A DNA stretch of 6,702 nucleotides. It comes from an uncultured bacterium. GTDB taxonomy: Bacteria; Desulfobacterota; Binatia; HRBIN30. The stretch covers positions 1 through 6,702 of the forward strand of contig CALJUJ010000335.1 in assembly GCA_937975525.1 (NCBI GenBank). Direction: 5' to 3'. Positions 1 to 5,960 of this stretch are shown here, piece by piece (the first letter of the stretch is position 1; each line of letters opens with the position of its first letter). The translations under genes and the position numbers were made by a program. The notes below the pieces were generated by a model that had not been told where the DNA came from, searched no databases, and saw only the letters and a list, made by a program, of their open reading frames with translations.

Positions 1-784
1 CCCGCTTCAGCCTGCGTACGCGCCCATCGCCGCGGGCGAGCCAGCGGCCGCGAGCGATCTCGGCTGGATCGGCTACGCCGGCGGCATCGTCACCATCGGC
101 GACTCCGGCGACGACTTCGTCTTCGACAACGAGCGTCCGGAACACCAGGTTCTGCTGAGGCCGTTCTCGCTGGCGACGCGGGCCGTCACCAACGCGGAGT
201 ACCGCGCCTTCATCGACGACGGCGGCTACCAGCGTCCCGAGCTGTGGCTCTCGGACGGTTGGGCCATGTTGGCGCAAGGCGGCTGGCAGGCGCCGCTGTA
301 CTGGAATCCGGACGGCGATGTGGCATCGGTGTTCACGCTCGGGGGCGCACGTCCGCTCGATCCCGCCGCGCCCGTGTGTCACGTCAGCTTCTACGAAGCG
401 GACGCCTACGCGCGCTGGGCCGGCGCGCGTTTGCCGACCGAGGCCGAGTGGGAGCATGCCGCGCGCGGCCTCGAGTGCGGCGGGAACTTCGTCGAGTCGG
501 AACGCCTTCATCCCGCCGCCGCGCCGCCGGCGCAGGGTGCGCCGGCGCAGATGTTCGGGGACGTCTGGGAGTGGACGGCGAGCCCGTACGTCGCATACCC
601 GGGCTATCGCCCACCGGCCGGTGCCCTCGGCGAGTACAACGGCAAGTTCATGTGCAATCAGATGGTCTTGCGCGGCGGCTCGTGCGCGACGCCCGCCTCG
701 CACATGCGGGCGACCTACCGCAACTTCTTCGTTCCCGACGCACGCTGGCAGTTCAGCGGCATTCGCCTCGCCCGCGACGCCTGA
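1..784 (+). CDS. egtB: Ergothioneine biosynthesis protein EgtB, C-terminal part (5' end outside the window)
   Basis: EgtB is a cytosolic non-haem iron enzyme that joins a thiol substrate to trimethyl-histidine (hercynine) by oxidative C-S bond formation, giving a sulfoxide precursor of ergothioneine. The frame is open from base 2, giving 260 visible residues. They cover the formylglycine-generating-enzyme-like (FGE-sulfatase) fold: NERPEHQV followed by RAVTNAEYRAF (visible residues about 60-70), DGGYQRPELWLSDGW, PTEAEWEHAARG (from about 145), GDVWEWTASPY (from 186), LRGGSC and TYRNFF near the end, closing with FSGIRLARDA. The GGY..PELWLS.GW stretch points to EgtB rather than a sulfatase-activating enzyme. 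The DinB-like N-terminal domain with its iron-binding histidines lies outside the window and cannot be checked. No methyltransferase domain follows, which argues against OvoA. No egtD follows; the next gene is convergent, so any egtD partner is upstream or elsewhere. The related selenoneine synthase SenA is a less likely alternative. Confidence 0.9.
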   Translation, partial: PLQPAYAPIAAGEPAAASDLGWIGYAGGIVTIGDSGDDFVFDNERPEHQVLLRPFSLATRAVTNAEYRAFIDDGGYQRPELWLSDGWAMLAQGGWQAPLYWNPDGDVASVFTLGGARPLDPAAPVCHVSFYEADAYARWAGARLPTEAEWEHAARGLECGGNFVESERLHPAAAPPAQGAPAQMFGDVWEWTASPYVAYPGYRPPAGALGEYNGKFMCNQMVLRGGSCATPASHMRATYRNFFVPDARWQFSGIRLARDA

Positions 785-799
785 CCCGCTCGGCTCAGG
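780..799. terminator. Weak hairpin across the convergent egtB / membrane protein stop codons
   Basis: The stops of the two facing genes are 10 bases apart, and CCTGA (780-784) pairs with TCAGG (795-799). The stem is only five pairs and partly reflects the facing stop codons TGA and TCA. There is no T-run on either side, so a termination role is speculative. Confidence 0.2.
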
Positions 800-1448
800 G
801 TTCGGGCGTGGATTCGGCTTCCGCGGCGGCGGGCGTCGCCACGGCGGCGCGGGCCACGACGTCTTCGAAGTGCGCCAGCGACCGCGTGAGCTCGCCGCCG
901 TTCAGCTGCCAATGCAGTAACGCAAGCACGCGGACGGCAGCGCGCGCGTGCTCCGGGGGAAGGTCGGCGATCTCCGCGGCGCGATTCTCCCACGCGGCGA
1001 GAGCTGCGCTCAGGCGCGCCCGCACGTCGTGAGCGAAGAGGCGAGCAGCTCGGTCGCCGGCGGGATCGGCGGGCAGCGGATCGATCCATGAGCTCAAGGT
1101 CGTACGGGGGCGAGCAGAGCGCTCCAGCAGGCGCAACGACGCGCCCAGGCGTGCGACCGGCTCGAGCTCGGCGGCGATGTCCGGACCGGCTCCGATCCGC
1201 TCGTTGGTGACGACCTCGGTCCAGGAATCCGTCGGTTGCCGGTCGGGAAACACCGCGTCGACCGCGACCGCGACGACCACGATCGCCGCGACCAGCGTCG
1301 CCCCGGCGAGGAATCCGCCCAGAAAGCGTTGCACCAGCTCCTGGCTGCGCGTCGGCACGGCCTTGCCCGCGAGGCGCTTGCCGCGCCACGGGCTCGCCAG
1401 ATCGATCTGCGGTGCCCGTGTCCGGGGCGCTTGGGTCGGAGTCGTCAT
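795..1448 (-). CDS. Uncharacterised single-pass membrane protein (217 aa)
   Basis: I do not recognise this protein. It starts at ATG 1448 and has a proline- and arginine-containing N-terminus of about 40 residues with basic residues (RGKR, K29, R34, R41). One hydrophobic segment follows at about residues 43-67 (FLGGFLAGATLVAAIVVVAV), then an Ala/Arg/Glu-rich, probably helical domain of about 150 residues, and a low-complexity Ala/Thr/Glu/Pro tail. By the positive-inside rule the N-terminus should be cytoplasmic and the C-terminal domain extracytoplasmic. The C-terminal domain has no cysteine and no catalytic motif that I can identify. It is divergent from the histidine kinase, with 45 bases between the start codons, and convergent with egtB. 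A gene is supported by the start-to-stop fit between its neighbours and by a sensible membrane-protein layout, not by homology. A role linked to the kinase is possible, but only location suggests it. No strong ribosome binding site is visible; GAGAAG lies rather far upstream. Confidence 0.68.
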   Translation of the reverse strand: MTTPTQAPRTRAPQIDLASPWRGKRLAGKAVPTRSQELVQRFLGGFLAGATLVAAIVVVAVAVDAVFPDRQPTDSWTEVVTNERIGAGPDIAAELEPVARLGASLRLLERSARPRTTLSSWIDPLPADPAGDRAARLFAHDVRARLSAALAAWENRAAEIADLPPEHARAAVRVLALLHWQLNGGELTRSLAHFEDVVARAAVATPAAAEAESTPEP

Positions 1449-1493
1449 TCGAGCCTGCGAGTCTTCTCGTACTATGGTAGCGTACCGAGCGAA
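1449..1493. promoter_or_regulatory. Divergent promoter region between the membrane protein and the kinase
   Basis: These 45 bases separate two divergent start codons and must hold at least part of both promoters. An AT-richer near-palindrome, TACTATGGTA (1470-1479, 8 of 10 positions symmetric), stands out. Read forward, TACTAT resembles a -10 element about 20 bases before the kinase ATG; read in reverse, TACCAT is a poorer -10 candidate. No convincing -35 box is seen for either direction. The -10 assignment is inference from similarity only. Confidence 0.35.
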
Positions 1494-4244
1494 ATGCCGA
1501 ATGTGTCCTCGTCCGTCGATCCCGGGATCTCGTCGGAGACCGCCGAGCGTCGCTTCCTCGACCGGCGCCTACGCACCGGCTTGTGGTTGATCCTGGCGTC
1601 GACACTTCTCTTTCCCGCCATCGAAGTTCTCGCGCCGGTCGCGGCATCCGCCCGCTACGAGATGCTGCTCATCCAGGCGGTGGTGGTGGTCGTGGTGCTG
1701 CTGCGCCTGGCCCGCGGCGACAGCGACGCCGTCGGCGAAACGCTGCTCACCCTGTTCGCGGTCGCCCTGGCGACGGTATCGCTCGGCGTCATGCGCAGCG
1801 ATACGCTGACGCCGCTGCTCGTGTTCACGTTGATGGCCTTCGTCGCCGCCACCCTGCTCGCCTGGAAGGTGTGGGCGCAGCTGGGTCTCGTCTTCGTGTT
1901 GACGTCGGCAACGCTCATCCTCCTGCGTCTGCTTCCCGACGTCGCGCCGCCCGATTTCCCGGTGCTCGCCGCGTACGGCCTCGGGCAAGTCCTGTCGGTC
2001 TACGTGGCGTTCGAGCTCGGCCAGACCCGTCGGCGCATCCGCGAGGAAGCACAGGATCGCGAGCGGACGGCGGCCGCCCTGGCGCTGGTGGAGTCGGCCG
2101 TCGAGCAAGCCAACGACGCGGTCGTCATCTTGACGCCCGACCTGACGTTTCCGGGGCCGCAGATCGTCTACGTCAACCCCGCCTTCTGCGCGATGACCGG
2201 CTACGCGGCCGACGAGGCGGCGAACCAGCCCCTGCGGGCGCTGTTCGGACCCGGCACGGCCACCGCCGAGATCGGACGCATGCACGAGGCGTTGCGGCAC
2301 GAGGAGTCGCAGATCGGCCAGGGCACGTTTCACCGCAAGGACGGCACGCCGTACGTCCTCGAGTGGCACACCGCATCGATCCGCGATGCGGCCGGTCGGG
2401 CGCTGTACCGGATGACGGTGAACCGCGACATCACCGAGCGCGTCGAGGCGGAAAGCGGGCGCGCCGCGTTGCTCGAGATCGCCCGTAGCATCGGCGGGCG
2501 CCTCGAGCGTGGCGAGATCCTCGAGCGCGTGCTCGCGCGCGTCACCGACCTCCTGCCGTGCGAGCGAGCCCTGGCCGTCGCCTGGGACGCCGACAGCCAG
2601 TCGTTCCGCTTCGCCGCGGCACACGGCTTTCCGGAGCACCAGATGCCGCGGCTCACCCACCTCGAGCACCGCCCCGTCGAGGCGCTGCGCCAACGGCTGC
2701 TCACCGGCCACACGGTCGTCATCAACGAGCCGGTCGGCCAGCCGCTGATGCCGCTCGAGATCTTCTCGTACTACGAGCTCCGCGCCATGGCGATCACCCC
2801 GCTGCACGCTCGCGGCCGCATGCTCGGCGCGATGATCGTCGCCAACGCGGCCCGCGGCCACCGCGTCGCCGGCAGCCAGGTTCAGCTCCTCGAAGGCATC
2901 GGTCGCCAGGTCGCCCTCGCATGGGACAGCGCCGACCTCTACCGCTCTCAGCGCGAGGACGCACGGGTCGCGCGCGCACTTGCCGAAGTGGGCGAGGAGA
3001 TGATCTCGTCGCTGAGCACGCCGGTTCTGCAGGAGCGGCTGTGTCAGCTGACGATGCGCGTGCTGGACTGCACCTCGAGCCACACCGTCGTCTGGCACCC
3101 CGAGGAGCAGCGCTACGAGGTCGCGCACGGCGCCGGCGACCCGCCGGAGCGCGCCGAGGCGCTGCGCCTGCTGCACATCCCGGTGGAGACGCTGGCGGAC
3201 GTGTTCCGCCAGCTGCGCCGCGAGGAGGTGGTGCTCGCCCACCCGGGCGACGAGGAGGCCGACGCCGGCGGGCGCCTCTTGCGGCACTACGAACTCGGCG
3301 CGACCGTGTGCATCGCGCTGCGACGCGGCGAGGAGGTGATCGGCCTGCAGGCGGTGCACACCAGCGCCGACGACTACGTGTTCTCCGAGGAACAGCTGCG
3401 CATCGCCCGCGGCATCGGCCAACTCGCGTCGATGGCTCTCGAGAACGCCAGGCTGGTCGAAGAGACCGAACGAGCCAATCGCCTCAAGTCGGAGTTCGTC
3501 GCCACCATGTCGCACGAGTTGCGCACGCCGCTGAACGTCGTCATCGGCTACAACGAGCTGCTGCTCGACGGCGCCTACGGCGACATCACCACCGAGCAGC
3601 GCGAGCCGCTGGCGCGCGCCGACAAGAGCGCTCGCGAGCTGTCCGACATGATCGACGCGATCCTCGACCTCAATCGCCTCGACAAACCGTTCGTGCCGCT
3701 CAATCTCCAGGAAGTGTCGATCGCCGACCTCGTCAGCGAGGTCATCGACGAGGACCGCAACCTCGCCGACAAGCCCGACGTGCGCATCGCCCGCGAAATC
3801 GCCTTCGACCTCCCCAAGCTCCGCTCCGATCGCGTCAAGCTGAAGATGATCGTCAAGAACCTCTTCGGTAACGCGGTCAAGTTCACCGAGAGCGGACTCA
3901 TCACCGTCGCCGTGCGCGCGCTGCACCCCGGCATCGAGATCCAGGTCAGCGACTCCGGTATCGGCATCTCGCCCGAAGCTCAGTCGTTCGTCTTCGACCC
4001 GTTTCGGCAGGTCGACGGCTCCGACACGCGCCGCTATGGCGGCCTCGGGCTGGGGCTCTACATCGTCCGCCGCCTCGCCGAGGTGCTCGGCGGCACAGTG
4101 TCGCTCGAGAGCGAGGTCGGCGCCGGATCGACGTTTCGCGTGTGGGTGCCGCTCGTCGTCGCCTGGGACGGCCAGGGCGAGGCGACGATGGCGCCGACGC
4201 CGTCCGACGGCGCAAGCCTGTCGGCCTCATCCCAGGCGCGTTAG
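1494..4244 (+). CDS. Membrane-bound multi-sensor histidine kinase (6TM-PAS-GAF-GAF-HisKA-HATPase)
   Basis: This is a sensor kinase of 916 aa that autophosphorylates on histidine and should pass phosphate to a response regulator. Six hydrophobic segments lie at about residues 28-48, 56-73, 83-100, 105-123, 128-147 and 156-175. A linker helix and a PAS domain (about 197-316, with VYVNPAFCAMTGY and ending DITER) follow. Two GAF-like domains come next (about 326-483 and 492-652), then HisKA with MSHELRTPLN and phospho-acceptor His674. The HATPase shows N-box NLFGNAVKF (789-797), G1 DSGIG (820-824), an F-box FDPF and G2 GGLGLGL (849-855), so catalysis looks intact. The last 25 or so residues are a disordered-looking tail; there is no receiver domain. 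I chose ATG 1494 because the frame upstream is antisense to the neighbouring gene and has no kinase features; the ribosome site there is weak (GAG at 1487-1489). No response regulator is adjacent, so it is an orphan here and its signal is unknown. Its 3' end overlaps the facing transaldolase gene by 18 bases. Confidence 0.93.
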   Translation: MPNVSSSVDPGISSETAERRFLDRRLRTGLWLILASTLLFPAIEVLAPVAASARYEMLLIQAVVVVVVLLRLARGDSDAVGETLLTLFAVALATVSLGVMRSDTLTPLLVFTLMAFVAATLLAWKVWAQLGLVFVLTSATLILLRLLPDVAPPDFPVLAAYGLGQVLSVYVAFELGQTRRRIREEAQDRERTAAALALVESAVEQANDAVVILTPDLTFPGPQIVYVNPAFCAMTGYAADEAANQPLRALFGPGTATAEIGRMHEALRHEESQIGQGTFHRKDGTPYVLEWHTASIRDAAGRALYRMTVNRDITERVEAESGRAALLEIARSIGGRLERGEILERVLARVTDLLPCERALAVAWDADSQSFRFAAAHGFPEHQMPRLTHLEHRPVEALRQRLLTGHTVVINEPVGQPLMPLEIFSYYELRAMAITPLHARGRMLGAMIVANAARGHRVAGSQVQLLEGIGRQVALAWDSADLYRSQREDARVARALAEVGEEMISSLSTPVLQERLCQLTMRVLDCTSSHTVVWHPEEQRYEVAHGAGDPPERAEALRLLHIPVETLADVFRQLRREEVVLAHPGDEEADAGGRLLRHYELGATVCIALRRGEEVIGLQAVHTSADDYVFSEEQLRIARGIGQLASMALENARLVEETERANRLKSEFVATMSHELRTPLNVVIGYNELLLDGAYGDITTEQREPLARADKSARELSDMIDAILDLNRLDKPFVPLNLQEVSIADLVSEVIDEDRNLADKPDVRIAREIAFDLPKLRSDRVKLKMIVKNLFGNAVKFTESGLITVAVRALHPGIEIQVSDSGIGISPEAQSFVFDPFRQVDGSDTRRYGGLGLGLYIVRRLAEVLGGTVSLESEVGAGSTFRVWVPLVVAWDGQGEATMAPTPSDGASLSASSQAR

Positions 4245-5516
4245 CAGGTCGGTGTCCATCGCCTCCTGGTACTTGTCGAAGTCGGCGTCGGCGAGCAGCG
4301 TGTACAACGTGTCCAGGGCGAGCCGCGTGGTGAGCTCTGCGCCGAGAACCGGCAGCTTGCTCGCACGCAGCTGCTGCCACTCCGCCGCGGTCGGCGCGTA
4401 GAACACGTCGCCGAAGCCGGCCTCCTCGAAGCGGCGGGCGAGCGCATCGCCGTCGGTCATGGCCCGAGCCTCCCGCGTCTCGCGCCATTCGAGAAGGAAC
4501 TCGATCAGCTCAGGCTCGACCTCGTAGAGTCGTGCGATCCGCGCGCGCCCGATCCCGCTCTCGACCGCCGCACCGATCGTCATCGCGTCGAGATAGGACC
4601 GCTCGACCTGATCGACGATGGTCTCCGGAGCGTGCTCGTTCTGCTGCATGAAGCCTGCGATCGCAGCGCAGGGCGCGGTGTACACGTCGCAGCCGGCCGT
4701 GTGGACGAAGGTCTCCCACTCGCGCACGCTGGCGACGATCAACAGCGTCTTGGCGCCGTGGTCGCGGCGCAAGGCGCGCAAGGCCCGTTGCGCAGCCAGG
4801 TCGACGTGCTCGCCGAGCAGGGTCGCCTCCAGCCCCTGGTTGATGCGGCCCATGAAGATGTTCGTCAGGCTGACGTCGGCGAGCAACGCGGCGATCACGG
4901 TCTGCCGCGCCGAGAAGGTCGAGGTGAAGTTGACGGGAATGCCCGCGCGCTCGAGCTCGCGCGCCACCCACAAGCATGCCGGGGCGTGCGGCGTGAACGG
5001 CACCTTGACGACCGCCGTGGGCACCATCGCGCGAATCATGTGGCCGACGCGCACGGCGGTGGACGGGTCGTGCATCAGGCTCATGTGCAGCTGCACGCTC
5101 GCGCCCCAGTCGCGGCCGGCAGCGTAGGCGGCGATCACGTCGCGCGCCGTCTGGCTGCAGAGCACCGCATAGAGATGAGCGACGAGATCACGCTCGTCGA
5201 GGCGCGGCCGCACGGCGCGCAGCGCATCCGCCCAGGCGCCCACGTCGGCGGCTTCGAGATAGCGGGCGAAGACCTTGCCGACGAGCGGTTGGTTGGCGGT
5301 GCTGCCGTCGACCTCCTCCCACACGAAGTCCTCGGCGCGCACCAGCGTGCCGACCTCGTCGACGTCGGCGCTGTCCGCGTATACGTGCGTCGTCCCCGCT
5401 CGTCGTAGCGCCGCGAGCATCGGGTGCGAGCGCCGCGCGGGCTGCTGCTCGGGGCTCGGCGCACCGGCGAGGTTCACCACCGCTCGTTCGAAGCGTTCCT
5501 GGTCTGCATCCGACAT
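4227..5516 (-). CDS. Transaldolase-family protein with C-terminal extension (429 aa)
   Basis: This is a class I aldolase-fold (TIM barrel) enzyme expected to act on sugar phosphates through a lysine Schiff base; classical transaldolase moves a dihydroxyacetone unit in the pentose phosphate pathway. Landmarks by eye: VYADSADVDEV (Asp48, matching Asp17 of E. coli TalB), STANQPLV (Asn75, matching the TTNPSL loop), VVKVPFT (Lys171, the Schiff-base lysine), GIPVNFTSTFS (Thr198), NIFMGRI (Phe221, Arg224), VASVRE and AGCDVYTAP. The position of TalB Glu96 appears to be Gln142. TalB is about 317 aa; the surplus here includes some 30 N-terminal residues and about 80 C-terminal ones (350-429). I chose ATG 5516 over the in-frame ATG at 5555 because GAGGAGGA ends four bases before it. 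The gene is divergent from the MetRS-beta-like gene and its end overlaps the kinase. Family assignment is firm; exact reaction is not. Confidence 0.88.
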   Translation of the reverse strand: MSDADQERFERAVVNLAGAPSPEQQPARRSHPMLAALRRAGTTHVYADSADVDEVGTLVRAEDFVWEEVDGSTANQPLVGKVFARYLEAADVGAWADALRAVRPRLDERDLVAHLYAVLCSQTARDVIAAYAAGRDWGASVQLHMSLMHDPSTAVRVGHMIRAMVPTAVVKVPFTPHAPACLWVARELERAGIPVNFTSTFSARQTVIAALLADVSLTNIFMGRINQGLEATLLGEHVDLAAQRALRALRRDHGAKTLLIVASVREWETFVHTAGCDVYTAPCAAIAGFMQQNEHAPETIVDQVERSYLDAMTIGAAVESGIGRARIARLYEVEPELIEFLLEWRETREARAMTDGDALARRFEEAGFGDVFYAPTAAEWQQLRASKLPVLGAELTTRLALDTLYTLLADADFDKYQEAMDTDLLTRLG

Positions 5517-5608
5517 CCGATCCTCCTCGTGCGCCGAGACTGCGGCCCCCGGCACCGGCGCGGCGCGACTCTACAATCCGCGGCGCAGGTCCGCTATACC
5601 CCGACGCC
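5517..5608. promoter_or_regulatory. Divergent intergenic region between the transaldolase and MetRS-beta-like genes
   Basis: These 92 bases must serve two divergent genes. Two -10-like hexamers are visible on the plus strand: TACAAT (5572-5577) and TATACC (5595-5600). The second would place a transcript start at or next to the downstream ATG. Read in reverse it gives TATAGC, a possible -10 for the transaldolase gene. The eight bases CGCGGCGC occur twice, at 5559-5566 and 5579-5586, 20 bases apart, flanking TACAAT. No clear -35 box is seen in either direction. All promoter calls here are tentative. Confidence 0.35.
5521..5528 (-). promoter_or_regulatory. Strong Shine-Dalgarno site of the transaldolase-family gene
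   Basis: On the minus strand the sequence reads GAGGAGGATCGG followed by ATG at 5516. AGGAGG is a full anti-16S match with a five-base spacer. This fixes the start and shows that the host uses canonical ribosome binding sites, in contrast to the gene on the other side of the same intergenic region. Confidence 0.85.
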
Positions 5609-5932
5609 ATGCTGACGATCGACGAATTCTCCAAGGTCGAGCTCCGCGTCGCCCGCGTGCTACGCGCCGAGCCACACCCGAACGCGGACAAGCTGATGGT
5701 ACTGGACGTCGCCATCGGCGACGCCGAGCGGCGGATCGTCGCTGGCATCCGCAAGCACTACGCCGCCGAAGAGCTCGTGGGAAAATCGATCGTCGTCGTC
5801 GCCAACCTGCAGCCCGCGAAGCTGCGCGGCATCGAGAGCCAGGGGATGCTGCTCGCCGCCTCCGACGACGAGGGTCGTCTCGCCCTGGTGACACCGGAAA
5901 AGCCGGTCGGACCCGGCGGCCAGGTGAAGTAG
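5609..5932 (+). CDS. Stand-alone tRNA-binding protein, methionyl-tRNA synthetase beta/C-terminal domain type
   Basis: This is a 107-aa OB-fold tRNA-binding protein of the family that forms the C-terminal domain of many methionyl-tRNA synthetases, the separate beta subunit in some bacteria, and Trbp111. It probably dimerises and helps tRNA binding by MetRS. Diagnostic stretches are LTIDEFSKVELRVARVL at the start, HPNADKLMVLDVAIG (residues about 23-37), IVAGIRKHY, VVVANLQPAKLRGIESQGM and the end GPGGQVK, which matches the usual C-terminus (GHQVK in MetRS). Length and both ends match the free-standing form, so it is complete, not a fragment of metG. No catalytic MetRS domain is nearby; if this is the beta subunit, the catalytic chain is encoded elsewhere. 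ATG 5609 fits the family start (a short Met-x-x-Ile-Asp-x-Phe opening). There is no Shine-Dalgarno sequence before it. A general tRNA chaperone role is the main alternative. Confidence 0.9.
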   Translation: MLTIDEFSKVELRVARVLRAEPHPNADKLMVLDVAIGDAERRIVAGIRKHYAAEELVGKSIVVVANLQPAKLRGIESQGMLLAASDDEGRLALVTPEKPVGPGGQVK

Positions 5933-5941
5933 GGGCGCTTT

Positions 5942-5960
5942 CGCGGCGACGACCGCCGCG
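5942..5960. terminator. GC-rich hairpin between the convergent MetRS-beta-like and SDR genes
   Basis: CGCGGCG (5942-5948) and CGCCGCG (5954-5960) form a perfect seven-pair stem with a five-base loop (ACGAC). It fills most of the 28-base gap and abuts the SDR stop codon, so it sits just downstream of both genes. There is no T-run after it on the plus strand and only a short run of A/T on the other side, so it is not a classical intrinsic terminator. It may mark a bidirectional 3' end or protect transcript ends. Confidence 0.4.

Noticed and set aside
1..784. Assignment as a sulfatase-modifying (formylglycine-generating) enzyme or OvoA
   Set aside because: The GGY..PELWLS.GW and TYRNFF..FSGIRLA segments are EgtB-type, and no C-terminal methyltransferase domain as in OvoA is present.
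244..1032. A 262-codon plus-strand open frame overlapping egtB and running past its stop
   Set aside because: The product is Arg/Ala-rich without motifs, while egtB in another frame has many family motifs.
1236..1493. Longer kinase reading frame reaching back to 1236
   Set aside because: The added residues are antisense to the membrane protein gene, have odd Arg-rich composition and show no kinase-family feature; ATG 1494 is the sensible start.
1462..2775. TCTTCTCGTACTA occurring both in the kinase promoter region and in its GAF domain
   Set aside because: A single 13-base match with no extension or further copies is likely chance in a window of this size.
1569..3926. A 785-codon open frame on the minus strand, opposite the kinase gene
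   Set aside because: It lies almost wholly antisense to a clear histidine kinase. Its product is rich in Arg, His, Gln and Asp with no recognisable domain, as expected from the complement of GC-biased codons.
5517..5555. Upstream in-frame ATG at 5555 for the transaldolase-family gene
   Set aside because: The full AGGAGG site lies between this ATG and ATG 5516, correctly spaced for the latter. The extra 13 residues have no family support.
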